In this document: one piece after another, positions 9,034 to 20,138 of the stretch
Numbering within the stretch: the stretch's first letter is position 1
Layout: each line of letters opens with the position of its first letter
Assembly: GCA_020849765.1 (NCBI GenBank)
Contig: JADLAY010000034.1
Coordinates: 496,001 to 560,000, forward strand
DNA length: 64,000 nucleotides
Reading direction: 5' to 3'
Source of the DNA: Anaerolineae bacterium
GTDB taxonomy: Bacteria; Chloroflexota; Anaerolineae; Aggregatilineales; Phototrophicaceae
Position numbers and translations under genes: made by a program
The notes under the pieces: model-generated
Told to the model about the DNA's origin: nothing
The model's input: the letters and a program-made list of their open reading frames with translations, nothing else
Databases searched by the model: none

Positions 9034-9106
9034 GGGCCTATAGCTCAGCTGGGAGAGCGCTTCAATGGCATTGAAGAGGTCAGGGGTTCGAATCCCCTTA
9101 GGTCCA
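9034..9106 (+). tRNA. tRNA-Ala(GGC)
   Basis: 73-nt cloverleaf. The acceptor stem pairs GGGCCTA with TAGGTCC (one G-U). D arm AGCTCAGCTGGGAGAGC, anticodon stem CTTCA/TGAAG around loop ATGGCAT giving anticodon GGC (alanine), T arm GGGGTTCGAATCCCC. Discriminator base A; CCA is not encoded, unlike the tRNA-Ser at 28.4 kb. Confidence 0.97.
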
Positions 9107-9157
9107 CAGTCAGCTCGTGCAGCATCCCCCAAAACCTCAACCCAAATCTCCTGAACA

Positions 9158-9181
9158 AACGCCCGCATACGCGGCGTTTTT
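9158..9181 (+). terminator. Candidate rho-independent terminator after tRNA-Ala
   Basis: AACGCC (9158-9163) pairs with GGCGTT (9173-9178), and the run of five T (9177-9181) begins in the second arm. Placed 51 bases after the tRNA. The stem is short, so strength is uncertain. Confidence 0.5.
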
Positions 9182-9311
9182 CGTATCCTTGGGCTTACAT
9201 CGTTTCTAAGCACCCCGTTTCGGGACTCATAATTCTGGCGCAAGTTTTTTCACATTCAGGCATTTTTGCGGTACAGTGGTCACCTGGAAGTGTCAAAGAG
9301 GGCCACGGCTC

Positions 9312-10559
9312 ATGAAATGGAGTCGCCTGTTCACCCTGCTGCTGATACTGCCGCTGTTCTTCCTGTTCCACGTTGCCCAATCACAGCAGCCACTAACCGA
9401 ATCCTATACGACCGAAGATGGTGGGTTATCGTTCCAGTATCCGGCAGGCTGGGATGTGACCGAAGAGAGCCAAACCATCGAGGTGACGGACGGATCATTC
9501 ACGATCAGCTTCGTCGCCCCGGCGCTGGCTGCCAACCTGATCGGCTTTCTTGACGATGATGATCCTGCGGATGTCTTCGGTGTGCTGATGGCCCTAATGG
9601 ACATCGACACTGCCGACGACAGCGCACAGGTGGGGGATCGCCAGGTCATCGGGCAGTTCAATGTCGAAGGCGGCCAGTTCCATCTGGCGCTCTTGCTCGA
9701 ACTGCCGTCGGGCGACAAAACGCTCGCCATTGCCTCCGGCCCGGCCAGCGACTTCCTGACCAATCCAGAAACGATTCTCGCTATTCTGCAATCCGCAGGC
9801 GCCTTGGTCGAAGCAAATGGCGATGGCGCGCCGGGCACAACGGCTGCCCCAAGCACACAGGTTTGCACGGTCAGCACGAATTTCGCCAATTCGGTGCGCT
9901 TGCGCGTCGGCCCCGGCACCAATCGTGCGGCGATTGCCTACCTAGCACCCGGCATCGATTACGATGTTCTTGGATCGGCCACCGCCTTCGACAATTCGCG
10001 CTGGTATCGTCTGGAAGTGAGCCAGGTTTCGCCCGATCTGGTGAATACCGTCAACGAAATCTGGGTGGCGGCGCGCGACGTCACCGAGTCGGATGGTTGT
10101 GCTACGGTAGAGCAGGTGCCGACCCCCCGTATCATCCCCATTGCGCAGCGATCGCCAACACCGCGCGCCAATGCGACGTCGGAACCAGAGCCGACCGTAC
10201 CCGCGGGCGTGTTCATCTTCTTCAGTGCGGACGATACCTCGCTCTCGTCTGGCGAGTGCACGACGCTGCGTTGGGATACGAGCAACATCCGTGAGGTTTA
10301 CTACCAGGGATCGGGCGTCGTCGGGACAGGCGAAATCCTCGAATGCCCCCGTTCGACGACGACTTATGAACTCCGGATCGTGCTTCAGGATGGGTCAGTC
10401 CAGCTGCGTCACGTCACCGTGGGTGTGGACGAGCGTGAGCCAGCGGCAGTAGTAGCCTCGGACACACCGACGCCAACAGCAACGGTGCTGTCTAACCTCA
10501 CCCTGATCCCGACCAACGCTCTGCCAACGTATCCGACGCCGTTACCCGTTTCACCTTGA
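9312..10559 (+). CDS. Secreted SH3b-domain protein
   Basis: 415 residues. A signal peptide (MKWSR then a leucine-rich core, ending near AQSQQ) is followed by a domain of ~150 residues that resembles PsbP/lipid-binding-like secreted modules (FQYPAGWDV pattern), then an SH3b domain (about residues 190-270; VRLRVGPGTNRAAIAYL), then a beta domain with a cysteine pair (GECTTLRWD ... ILECPRSTTTY) like immunoglobulin-type modules found in Chloroflexota surface proteins. It ends in a T/P-rich tail. Probably exported and cell-surface associated. ATG 9312 has GAGGG upstream. No catalytic motif seen. Confidence 0.8.
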   Translation: MKWSRLFTLLLILPLFFLFHVAQSQQPLTESYTTEDGGLSFQYPAGWDVTEESQTIEVTDGSFTISFVAPALAANLIGFLDDDDPADVFGVLMALMDIDTADDSAQVGDRQVIGQFNVEGGQFHLALLLELPSGDKTLAIASGPASDFLTNPETILAILQSAGALVEANGDGAPGTTAAPSTQVCTVSTNFANSVRLRVGPGTNRAAIAYLAPGIDYDVLGSATAFDNSRWYRLEVSQVSPDLVNTVNEIWVAARDVTESDGCATVEQVPTPRIIPIAQRSPTPRANATSEPEPTVPAGVFIFFSADDTSLSSGECTTLRWDTSNIREVYYQGSGVVGTGEILECPRSTTTYELRIVLQDGSVQLRHVTVGVDEREPAAVVASDTPTPTATVLSNLTLIPTNALPTYPTPLPVSP

Positions 10560-10565
10560 GTACCC

Positions 10566-10600
10566 GGCACAGACGATGAGTGTGCTTCATCGTCTGTGCC
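10566..10600. terminator. Strong hairpin between convergent genes (bidirectional terminator candidate)
   Basis: A perfect 14-bp stem, GGCACAGACGATGA (10566-10579) with TCATCGTCTGTGCC (10587-10600) and a 7-base loop, starts 7 bases after the SH3b gene and lies 30 bases from the end of the TIR-WD40 gene. There is no T-run, so it may instead protect 3' ends. Confidence 0.6.
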
Positions 10601-10630
10601 GACTTGTTCACCGCATGATAACGCGATGAT

Positions 10631-13564
10631 TCAACCCGATGGTGTCGGTGTGATGACCAGTTCGCCGGACGCATCGCAGAAGGGTTCCACGCTGTAGAGC
10701 AGCCGTTCATCGCAGTCGAGTGGGCGCACAGACCGGTTGTCGCGCGTCCACTGGATCAACTCTTCGAGCGTGTCGACACGCCAGAGACGAATCGTGGTAT
10801 CCCCGGAACCGGATAGGATCGTCTTGCCGTCGTCACTAAAGTGAACGGATGACACGCTGGCCGTGTGCCCCAGGAACTGCCGGATCGCATAGCCGCTCTG
10901 GACGTCCCACAAAAGAATCACACCATCGAACCCACCGGAGATGAGCCTCGTGCTATCCGGCGAAAACTCCAGACTGACGACGATACCTGTGTGCTCCAAG
11001 AGCGTGCGCACGCGTGTACCGCTGTCCGCATCCCAGAGGATGATCCGGTTATCGAATGACCCGGTCGCGATCAGCTTCCCGTCCCGACTAAAGGCGACGG
11101 TCGTTACACCGCCATCGTGTCCCTCCAGCCGGTGCACGATCGCACCCGTCGCCAAATCCCAGACAATTGCCGTCCCATCCAACGATCCCGTCAGTGCCCG
11201 CTCTCCATCGGGGCTGATGGCGACCGCCATGATCCCGTCCTCATGCCCATCAAGGCGCAGGATCTCCTCGCCCGTCTCCACGTCCCACAGCCGTGCACTG
11301 CGATCCTCCGATCCCGAAAGCAGGCGACTGCCATCCGGGCTGAAGGCGATGCTGCGCACCCAATCATCGTGCGCTTCCCATTCGCGGATCTTCGCACCAT
11401 TCGCCAGGCGCCAGAGCACAATCCGCCGATCCGCGCCTGCCGCGGCGAGTATGCGCCGGTCGGGGCTGACCGCGGAGGTGAGCACCCAGTTGCCGAAAGA
11501 CTGAAAGCGCCGGATCTCATCGCCAGTTCGTCTGTCGAGTGCAATCAGATAGTTGCCCTGCAGCCCGGCAATCAGCATGTTCTGATCGGGGCCAAAGCTC
11601 ACCGTTCGGACTCGTGCCCCCTCACCCGGCTCATGCTCCTGGATCTCGAAGTTACTGATTTGCGCGCCCGTGAATACATCCCACAGGATCATCGTCTTGT
11701 CTTCGGAGCCGGACAGGAGATGTTTGCCATCCGGGCTGACGACCAGGCTCAACACGCTAACCGTATGCCCGGCCAATTGGCGCCGGTCGTAGGCTGTGCC
11801 GATATCCGACTGGATGATGAAACGGTCGATCCCGGCGGAAAACACGCTCCGTTGATTGGGCGCAAACGCGGCAGTCAACACTGCGGAGCGATGGCCGGTG
11901 TAATGTTCGATTTCCTCGCCGCTGGCCACATCCCAGAGGATGAGTTTGTCGCCGCCGGTCAGCGCCAATCGATCGTCCGGGCTAAAGGCGACCGACCAGA
12001 TGTCGTCGGCATGGCCCAGCAGCCGCTTGAGTACCGTCCAGTTGTCCGTGTGCCAGATGACCGCCGTATTGTCGGTGGAACCCGTCAACATCTGGCTGCC
12101 GTCACTGTTGAAGTCGATGCTGGTCACGCGGTCGCTGTGCCCGCGCACGCGCTCGATTTCCTCGCCAGAGTCATAATCCCACACGATCACAGAGCCATCC
12201 TGCGCGCCGAGCGCGGCCAGACTCTCACCCGGATACAGTGCCAGACCCCACAACTCGCCCGCATCGGCATCGAACAGGCCGACCTCTTCGCCTGTTGCTA
12301 CGTTCCAGACGCGCGCCGTCCCATCGTCGGAGACCGAGACCACGGAGCGACCATCCGCTGTGAACGCCAACGCGCGCACGCCAGCTTCGTGGCCCGTGAT
12401 GCGCCGCCGGATCGTGCCGGTCGCCAGATCCCAGATGATGATCGTTCGGTCATCGGAGCCGGACACGGCGAGGGTCTCATCCGGGCTGAAGGCCACGCTG
12501 CGCACCGAATCTGTGTGGCCGCTGAAGATACGGCGCACCCCGGCGTTGTAGGACACGTCCGCCAACGCCCGCTCAATCACCAGCGAGCGCTGGCTGCGCT
12601 GGCTGGCTTCGATGGCCAGCGGTAACGCGAGCGCCGGATTGCCGCCCTGAAATGCCTGCTGAGCGTTGGCGACCAGCGCCAGAGGCAGCGCGAGCAGTGC
12701 ATCCCCCTGGCCCAGGGCCTGCTGAGCGTTGGCGGCCAGCATCAAGCTGCGCGCGTCATCGCGTTCGACGGCGGCCTGCGTGCCGAGTTCGTTGGCCGTA
12801 TCCAGCGATTGCTGGGCAAAGACGTACTGGCTGAAAGCAAGGGCCGCCAGGATCAGCGCAATGACCAGGCCAGCGGAGACGCCGAACAGAATGCGCTGCT
12901 GGCGCTGGCGTTCGCGTTTTTCCTGGCGCTCCCGTTGAGCGATGCTGGCCTGTATGTACTCGGCATGGAGTGCCGTGGGCAGGGGTTCACGGTCCGTGTC
13001 GAAGTTGAGCCAGTATTCCGCGCGCTGCAGCTGCGACCCGCCCAGCAGCAGACCCGGATCGCGCTCGGCATTGCGCCAATCGCGCGCACGCACGAGCAGC
13101 TGCGTGTGCAGCCGGGTATGTTCGGGGTCTTCCTCGAAGCTGCCGATCAGCGCCTTGATCGCTGCGTCGAAATCGTCCTCCGGGCGCATGAACAGCCAGT
13201 TCATCGCTTTGAGCCTGCGCCAGTTTTCGCGGGCGCCCTCGCCCCAATCGTGCGTGATCCATTCGCCCGCGGCGGCCTTTTCGTCGATGGCGACGCGCAG
13301 CACCGGCACGACACGCTTGTTGTGCTCCATGGCGTACTGTAATTCGAGGTTGCAGATGTGGGAGGTGACAGACTCCTGGCTGATGACGAAGACGAAGCCG
13401 TCCGCGCCATCTACCCCTTGCTTGATCTCTTCCCACCAATCCGCGGTGTACGGAATCCCGGACCAATCGACCCAGACTTCGCGCTGAGTCGCTTCGATGG
13501 CGCTCACCAGCTTGCGCACGAAATCCTGGTCACGTCGTGAGTAGGAGACGAATACATCGGACAT
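10631..13564 (-). CDS. TIR domain - transmembrane - 14xWD40 protein
   Basis: 977 residues. Residues 1-95 are a TIR domain (DVFVSYSRRDQDFV; VDWSGIPYTADWW; E74 in CNLELQYA at the position of the NADase glutamate). A conserved middle region (about 145-210) with the pattern HTQLLVRARDW ... GSQLQRAEYWL follows, as in other bacterial TIR-WD40 proteins. One transmembrane helix spans ~225-248, after a K/R/Q-rich stretch, so the TIR should be cytoplasmic. From ~345 there are 14 WD40 repeats, enough for two seven-bladed propellers. Likely a sensor/effector in stress or defence signalling; the trigger is unknown. It stands alone, with no adjacent partner gene. Confidence 0.92.
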   Translation of the reverse strand: MSDVFVSYSRRDQDFVRKLVSAIEATQREVWVDWSGIPYTADWWEEIKQGVDGADGFVFVISQESVTSHICNLELQYAMEHNKRVVPVLRVAIDEKAAAGEWITHDWGEGARENWRRLKAMNWLFMRPEDDFDAAIKALIGSFEEDPEHTRLHTQLLVRARDWRNAERDPGLLLGGSQLQRAEYWLNFDTDREPLPTALHAEYIQASIAQRERQEKRERQRQQRILFGVSAGLVIALILAALAFSQYVFAQQSLDTANELGTQAAVERDDARSLMLAANAQQALGQGDALLALPLALVANAQQAFQGGNPALALPLAIEASQRSQRSLVIERALADVSYNAGVRRIFSGHTDSVRSVAFSPDETLAVSGSDDRTIIIWDLATGTIRRRITGHEAGVRALAFTADGRSVVSVSDDGTARVWNVATGEEVGLFDADAGELWGLALYPGESLAALGAQDGSVIVWDYDSGEEIERVRGHSDRVTSIDFNSDGSQMLTGSTDNTAVIWHTDNWTVLKRLLGHADDIWSVAFSPDDRLALTGGDKLILWDVASGEEIEHYTGHRSAVLTAAFAPNQRSVFSAGIDRFIIQSDIGTAYDRRQLAGHTVSVLSLVVSPDGKHLLSGSEDKTMILWDVFTGAQISNFEIQEHEPGEGARVRTVSFGPDQNMLIAGLQGNYLIALDRRTGDEIRRFQSFGNWVLTSAVSPDRRILAAAGADRRIVLWRLANGAKIREWEAHDDWVRSIAFSPDGSRLLSGSEDRSARLWDVETGEEILRLDGHEDGIMAVAISPDGERALTGSLDGTAIVWDLATGAIVHRLEGHDGGVTTVAFSRDGKLIATGSFDNRIILWDADSGTRVRTLLEHTGIVVSLEFSPDSTRLISGGFDGVILLWDVQSGYAIRQFLGHTASVSSVHFSDDGKTILSGSGDTTIRLWRVDTLEELIQWTRDNRSVRPLDCDERLLYSVEPFCDASGELVITPTPSG

Positions 13565-13724
13565 AGGGCTCGCCGCAGTACTTTTTGTGTGCAGATGAAC
13601 ACGGCTGCACGGAGCGCGGCGTGAGGCAGGATGGGTGCAACAGTATGACCATTATACTCATTGCACACCGGCGCGCTGTCAGATGGTGAGAGCAGCAGCG
13701 TGTCTTACGGCGTTGGGAACGAAT

Positions 13725-14492
13725 TTAGCCTTCGCGCAGACGGCGCACAACCCACTCGTGGGCCGGATTGCCGACCTCCTGCATATCAGCGACGACCGCG
13801 TCGACGTCGTACGGGATGGCGCGCAAATCGACCGCGACCTGATCGCCGTCGAAGCTGAAGATGCCGTACTGTGCCATCTCCGGCATGTCGAACGAGATGC
13901 CCACGCTGCCGACGTTGACCACACGCCAGCGCGACAACTGTCGATCCATCTGCTGGTGGATGTGCCCGCCGACGCCGAGCGCCCCCTCACGGTCGAGCAG
14001 CGCGTCGTCCGCTTCTTCAAGCGGCGTATCCGGCGTCAGCATGCCTTCGTCGTCGCCGGGTGTGCCGTGATAGCCAACGACCCAGCCAAAGCCCGGCACG
14101 TCGAGATCGAGATGATGGCGAAGTTTCGCCAGCCACTCATATTCGGCGAAGCTAAGCTGTGACAGACACCAGGCAAAGTCCGCGTCCTGCTGTTTGCGCG
14201 TCTGCAAGAGTTTGGCGAACTTCTCTTCCGAATCGATCGCCTTCATGCGCGGGCGCGCGCCGGTCACGAGGTAACGGTCGGTGTTGCCGCTAATGAAGCT
14301 GATGCGCTGCTCGCCCCACGTCTCGACCAGCCCCTGCAAACGCCGGACGCACTCCGCAGGTCGCGGGCCGAAGGCAGCATGATCGCCTAATACCCACAGA
14401 TGATCGGCGCCCCCAGCAGCCTCGAGATCCGCCAGCACGGTCTCCAACGCTGCCAGATTGCCATGAATATCGGAAATGACGGCTAACCGCAT
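13725..14492 (-). CDS. Calcineurin-like metallophosphoesterase (YfcE/MPP type)
   Basis: 255 residues with the metallophosphoesterase motif series: DIHGN at residues 8-12 (D and H ligands), GDHAAFGP in place of the common GDIVGYGP, GNTDRY for the usual GNHD motif, then a late YHGTPGD and GGHIHQ (H ligands). These bind a dinuclear metal centre that hydrolyses phosphodiester or phosphomonoester bonds. The Asn of the GNH motif is present but its His is Thr, as in some family members. ATG 14492 has GGGGAGG upstream. Last gene of a likely four-gene minus-strand operon starting at the enoyl-CoA hydratase. Confidence 0.9.
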   Translation of the reverse strand: MRLAVISDIHGNLAALETVLADLEAAGGADHLWVLGDHAAFGPRPAECVRRLQGLVETWGEQRISFISGNTDRYLVTGARPRMKAIDSEEKFAKLLQTRKQQDADFAWCLSQLSFAEYEWLAKLRHHLDLDVPGFGWVVGYHGTPGDDEGMLTPDTPLEEADDALLDREGALGVGGHIHQQMDRQLSRWRVVNVGSVGISFDMPEMAQYGIFSFDGDQVAVDLRAIPYDVDAVVADMQEVGNPAHEWVVRRLREG

Positions 14493-14545
14493 CTGCTTGG
14501 CCTCCCCTTACAACGATGTCGTATCGATCAGGTAGCACTGGCTGC

Positions 14546-15202
14546 TTACAGGCAGCTATCCGGCATGGTGACAGTCGCTTCCGGCACAGTAAAGGTGATG
14601 TCGACGCGCTCGATGGCCGGGTTCGTCGCCAGCATCATCTGGGTGATGACCGTGCGCGCTTCATCCTGCGCCTGCTGCAGCACGCCGGATTCGAGCGCCT
14701 GATCGCGGAATTGAGCGATGGCGAAGCGCCGCGCGTCGCTATCGAGACTGAGCGACTCCGGCGCGAAGATGCCTGTATCGCGCTGCATGACGTAGGTCTT
14801 GCTCTCGTCGATGGCGCAGCTTTGCAGTTGGGCGGGCGGCAGCGTGATCTGCATCGTGTTGCCCACGAGCTGGATGCTGTCGCTTGTCAAGTGGCGCAGG
14901 TCAACACCGGCCTCAATCGTGCCCACGGCGACCAGCACCTGCCGTTCGCCATAGATGAGTTGCAATAAGGGCGGCATCTGTCGCTCACTCGTGACCAGGC
15001 CGCTGAAGTTGTAACGGGTGGTCGTCAGTTCGGCCAATGCCTGAATGCGCTCCAGGATGACGGTCGCGGTGATGCTGCGCTCACCCACGCCCATCAGGCC
15101 GAGCAGCCCACGATCCGAGATCACGAAGCCGCCGAACAAGCCCAGCCCGAAGATCACCAGGATGAGGATCAGGGTAATGATTCCGCCCAACGTTTTACGC
15201 AT
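14546..15202 (-). CDS. DUF4230 membrane-anchored protein
   Basis: 218 residues with one N-terminal transmembrane helix (residues ~7-28, GIITLILILVIFGLGLF) and an extracytoplasmic domain of DUF4230 type: repeated helices and strands with the pattern LAELTTTRYNFSG, GTIEAGVDL and a late helix rich in ARTVITQ. The function of the family is not established. It starts 9 bases after the stop of the 5'-nucleotidase-like gene, with GAGGAA upstream, so the two are translated from one mRNA. Confidence 0.85.
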   Translation of the reverse strand: MRKTLGGIITLILILVIFGLGLFGGFVISDRGLLGLMGVGERSITATVILERIQALAELTTTRYNFSGLVTSERQMPPLLQLIYGERQVLVAVGTIEAGVDLRHLTSDSIQLVGNTMQITLPPAQLQSCAIDESKTYVMQRDTGIFAPESLSLDSDARRFAIAQFRDQALESGVLQQAQDEARTVITQMMLATNPAIERVDITFTVPEATVTMPDSCL

Positions 15203-15211
15203 GATGATTCC

Positions 15212-15838
15212 TCAATGTGCGTCGACGTTTTGCTTGCGCTGCAGGTAACGCGCCTCGCTCAAGATGAACTCGACCGTCCCCGCTATCGTAGGATCATGGG
15301 GTAGATCGCCGGGTACGTCAAGCGTACGGGCCGCTGTCAGCCGGAAACCCTGCTCACTCGTACCGACCATCGCCATGCCGACCTGGCCCTGATCGACCGC
15401 AGCAAGCTGTAACACGCTGCCATTGAGCTGTGTTTCGCCCGCGGCATTCATGTCGATGCACAGTCCGGCAGACGCGGCAAACTCGCCCGGCTCAACCGTC
15501 GCCGTGAGATCACCTTTCTGAAAGATTTTTCCCGGCTCGACCAGCACCGTCTGAAAGTGGAGCGTCTCCAACTGCTGCCGAGCCTCGTCGCTGAGCTGGC
15601 CGCTCACGTTGGCGGCATCGTAGCCCATCGCGTCGAGCGCGATCAGAGTCGAGCGCCCGCCGGTGAGCGCGCACGGAAACACGTCAGCCGAACAGCTCTC
15701 GCCCAGGTCGAGTAACAAGATGCGACCTGCTCCGGTATGCTGCTCGCGCATGCGGCGCAGGAACGTATACAACCTCGGCAGCAGCGCGAGGTTGCCGTGC
15801 AGACGATAGGTATAAAAGACGATCAGCGATGTTTCCAT
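15212..15838 (-). CDS. Degenerate 5'-nucleotidase-like protein lacking metal ligands
   Basis: 208 residues that follow the order of the N-terminal domain of UshA/5'-nucleotidase phosphatases: TYRLHGNLALLPRLYTF (normally TNDLHG; D replaced by R12), LLLDLGESCS (normally LLLDAGD; D replaced by E47), and ALDAMGYDAANVSG (normally NALGYDAMTLGNHEF; the NHE motif is lost after N77). Most metal ligands are therefore missing, and the second half is a short beta-rich region. Catalysis looks impossible; a binding role is inference. Its ATG lies inside the end of the enoyl-CoA hydratase gene (16-base overlap), so translation is coupled. Confidence 0.6.
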   Translation of the reverse strand: METSLIVFYTYRLHGNLALLPRLYTFLRRMREQHTGAGRILLLDLGESCSADVFPCALTGGRSTLIALDAMGYDAANVSGQLSDEARQQLETLHFQTVLVEPGKIFQKGDLTATVEPGEFAASAGLCIDMNAAGETQLNGSVLQLAAVDQGQVGMAMVGTSEQGFRLTAARTLDVPGDLPHDPTIAGTVEFILSEARYLQRKQNVDAH

Positions 15839-16596
15839 TCGGGCTTGCGTTTGTCGACGAACGCGTGCATCCCTTCGCTCTTGTCCTCGGTGCTGAACGA
15901 GATGTAGAAGTTGCGCTTCTCGTATTCCAGCCCGGCGCTCAAGCCCAGGTCTTCGGCCTTATTGACGGCGTCCTTGATCAGGCGAACGGCCACCTGCGGC
16001 ATCTCGGCGATCTTCCCCGCCAGCTTGATCGCCTCGTCCAGGTACGACTCGACCGGATAGACGTGGTTGACCAACCCGGCGGTCTCGGCTTCGGCTGCCG
16101 TCAGTTGGCGATTGCCGAGCATGACTTCCATCGCCACGGCCTTGCCGACCGCGCGCGTCAGGCGTTGGGTGCCGCCCGCGCCGGGGATGATGCCAATTGT
16201 CAGTTCCGGCTGGCCGAATTTGGCCGTCTCGCTGGCGACGATCATGTCGCACATCATCGCCATCTCGCAGCCGCCGCCGAGCGCCCAGCCGCTGACCGCC
16301 GCGATGATCGGCTTGCCGACGCGCGTCATCCGCGCCCAGTCGGTGAAATCATCCGCCATCATGTCGGTGGCGCTTTGATCGGCCATCTGCTTGATGTCCG
16401 CACCGGCGGCGAAGGCTTTGTCGCTGCCAGTCAGCACCATGCAACCGATGCTCCCATCCCGATCGAATATTTCAAGCGCGTCGAAAATCTCTTTGGTGAT
16501 CTGGCTGTTGAGGGCGTTGAGCGCCTGCGGGCGATTGAGGCGGACAAGGCCGACGCCAGGGGTCGGGGTTTCAGTAAGAATCATTTCGTAAGACAC
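15823..16596 (-). CDS. Enoyl-CoA hydratase/isomerase (crotonase fold)
   Basis: 257 residues. Shows the oxyanion-hole segments [10 protein letters not shown] (A64-D67) and [10 protein letters not shown] (G107-G109), and the two catalytic glutamates E111 and E131 (GQPELTIG). This is the pattern of short-chain enoyl-CoA hydratase of beta-oxidation or butanoyl-CoA metabolism. I place the start at GTG 16596 (reading MSYEMILTE), because GGAG lies 9 bases before it and family members begin this way; ATG codons at 16611 and 16584 are alternatives. First gene of the operon running down to 13725. Confidence 0.95.
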   Translation of the reverse strand: MSYEMILTETPTPGVGLVRLNRPQALNALNSQITKEIFDALEIFDRDGSIGCMVLTGSDKAFAAGADIKQMADQSATDMMADDFTDWARMTRVGKPIIAAVSGWALGGGCEMAMMCDMIVASETAKFGQPELTIGIIPGAGGTQRLTRAVGKAVAMEVMLGNRQLTAAEAETAGLVNHVYPVESYLDEAIKLAGKIAEMPQVAVRLIKDAVNKAEDLGLSAGLEYEKRNFYISFSTEDKSEGMHAFVDKRKPEWKHR

Positions 16597-16678
16597 AGGT
16601 CTGAACTCCATTGATGGACAGGCGACAGGGTCGATTTTAGCGCAGCCAGCTGCGTGAGGGGAAATACATGCGCAAAGA

Positions 16679-16709
16679 AAGCGCGGGGTACGGCCTGCAC
16701 CCCGCGCTT
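16679..16709 (-). terminator. Terminator downstream of leuS
   Basis: AAGCGCGGGGT (16679-16689) pairs perfectly with ACCCCGCGCTT (16699-16709). Read on the minus strand the stem is followed by TCTTTG. It begins 10 bases after the leuS stop and separates leuS from the enoyl-CoA hydratase operon. Confidence 0.75.
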
Positions 16710-16718
16710 GGATAGCCA

Positions 16719-19514
<2,796 letters not shown>

Positions 19515-19565
19515 TATCTTTCCGGCACACTTTCAAGTGGTGGCGATCAAAACGGGATGAAGTAT

Positions 19566-19619
19566 ACCAAAACAAAAAGACACAAGCCGCAGCCGTATCC
19601 AACTGCGTCGCTTGTGTCT
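19566..19619 (-). terminator. Rho-independent terminator between the 55-aa gene and leuS
   Basis: On the minus strand AGACACAAGC (complement of 19610-19619) pairs with GCTTGTGTCT (complement of 19578-19587), with an inner CGCAG/CTGCG stem and a following TTTTTGTTTT tract. It lies 50 bases before leuS, so it either ends the small gene or acts as an attenuator of leuS. Confidence 0.85.
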
Positions 19620-19662
19620 CTGTTCGCGATCTAGTGCTCGCTATGGCGAGCCGGTTTCCCCG

Positions 19663-19830
19663 CTAACGATAAGGGTCGTGGGGACGTCGCTCTGGACGAA
19701 CAGGCACCGGCACAGGTACGCGGACGGGCTTCGCAGGTTGCGGGTTGATAAGTCGATCAAGTTCCTCAAGCAAACCCCGCAGGCGCGATGCCAGTTCGTC
19801 AAACCCGTTGCGTGCTTTATTTTCGCCCAC
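19663..19830 (-). CDS. Small protein of 55 residues, proline/arginine-rich C-terminus
   Basis: GTG start with AAAGGG 7 bases before it; the encoded protein starts MGENKARNGFDELASRL. Residues ~9-28 form one amphipathic helix (FDELASRLRGLLEELDRL); residues 30-55 are a proline-valine-arginine tail (VPVPVPVRPERRP). A near-consensus promoter precedes it and a strong terminator follows, so it is very likely a real transcription unit. I do not know the function. The basic tail could bind nucleic acid or a partner protein; this is a guess. Confidence 0.7.
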   Translation of the reverse strand: MGENKARNGFDELASRLRGLLEELDRLINPQPAKPVRVPVPVPVRPERRPHDPYR

Positions 19831-19862
19831 TATCGCACCCTTTCGAGCTATGTCTAATTTTC

Positions 19863-19890
19863 ATTATACGCACAAAATGAGAGCGGTCAA
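19863..19890 (-). promoter_or_regulatory. Sigma-70-type promoter for the 55-aa gene
   Basis: On the minus strand TTGACC (complement of 19885-19890), 16-base spacer, TATAAT (complement of 19863-19868). The -10 is perfect and the -35 is 5/6. Start codon is 33 bases downstream of the -10. Confidence 0.8.
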
Positions 19891-20138
19891 ATGGGTAGAT
19901 GGTGAAAAACTGAAACACCATTCATGGGAAAAAGATACTGCCTTTAGTCTTTATTTTGGTTGAGATTACCAAATCACGAACAGCCGCGTTTACGCAGCCC
20001 TACGGCTGCCGCACACAGTCGGCCGATCCCACTCCGCTCCATTCGGCGTTACCATTACCCGAACCCACTTGATCTTCCTATTTCGACGCGCGCGAAAGCC
20101 ACGTCGACAAGCTGTTTCAGAGGAGGCACAACCCACAG
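19891..20138. other. Intergenic gap between the 55-aa gene and the SDR gene
   Basis: About 250 bases with no supported gene. The left part is AT-rich, the right part of normal composition. An AGAGGAGG ribosome-binding site near 20118-20126 is somewhat far from the SDR start. No convincing promoter for the SDR gene was found. Confidence 0.5.

Noticed and set aside
8956..9315. 119-residue frame covering tRNA-Ala
   Set aside because: It reads straight through the tRNA gene and its terminator, so it is a chance frame.
10631..13564. WD40 region as a tandem DNA repeat
   Set aside because: Similarity is at protein level; the DNA copies have diverged.
19515..19900. T-box leader of leuS
   Set aside because: The conserved T-box antiterminator sequence is not present; the region is explained by a small gene and a terminator.
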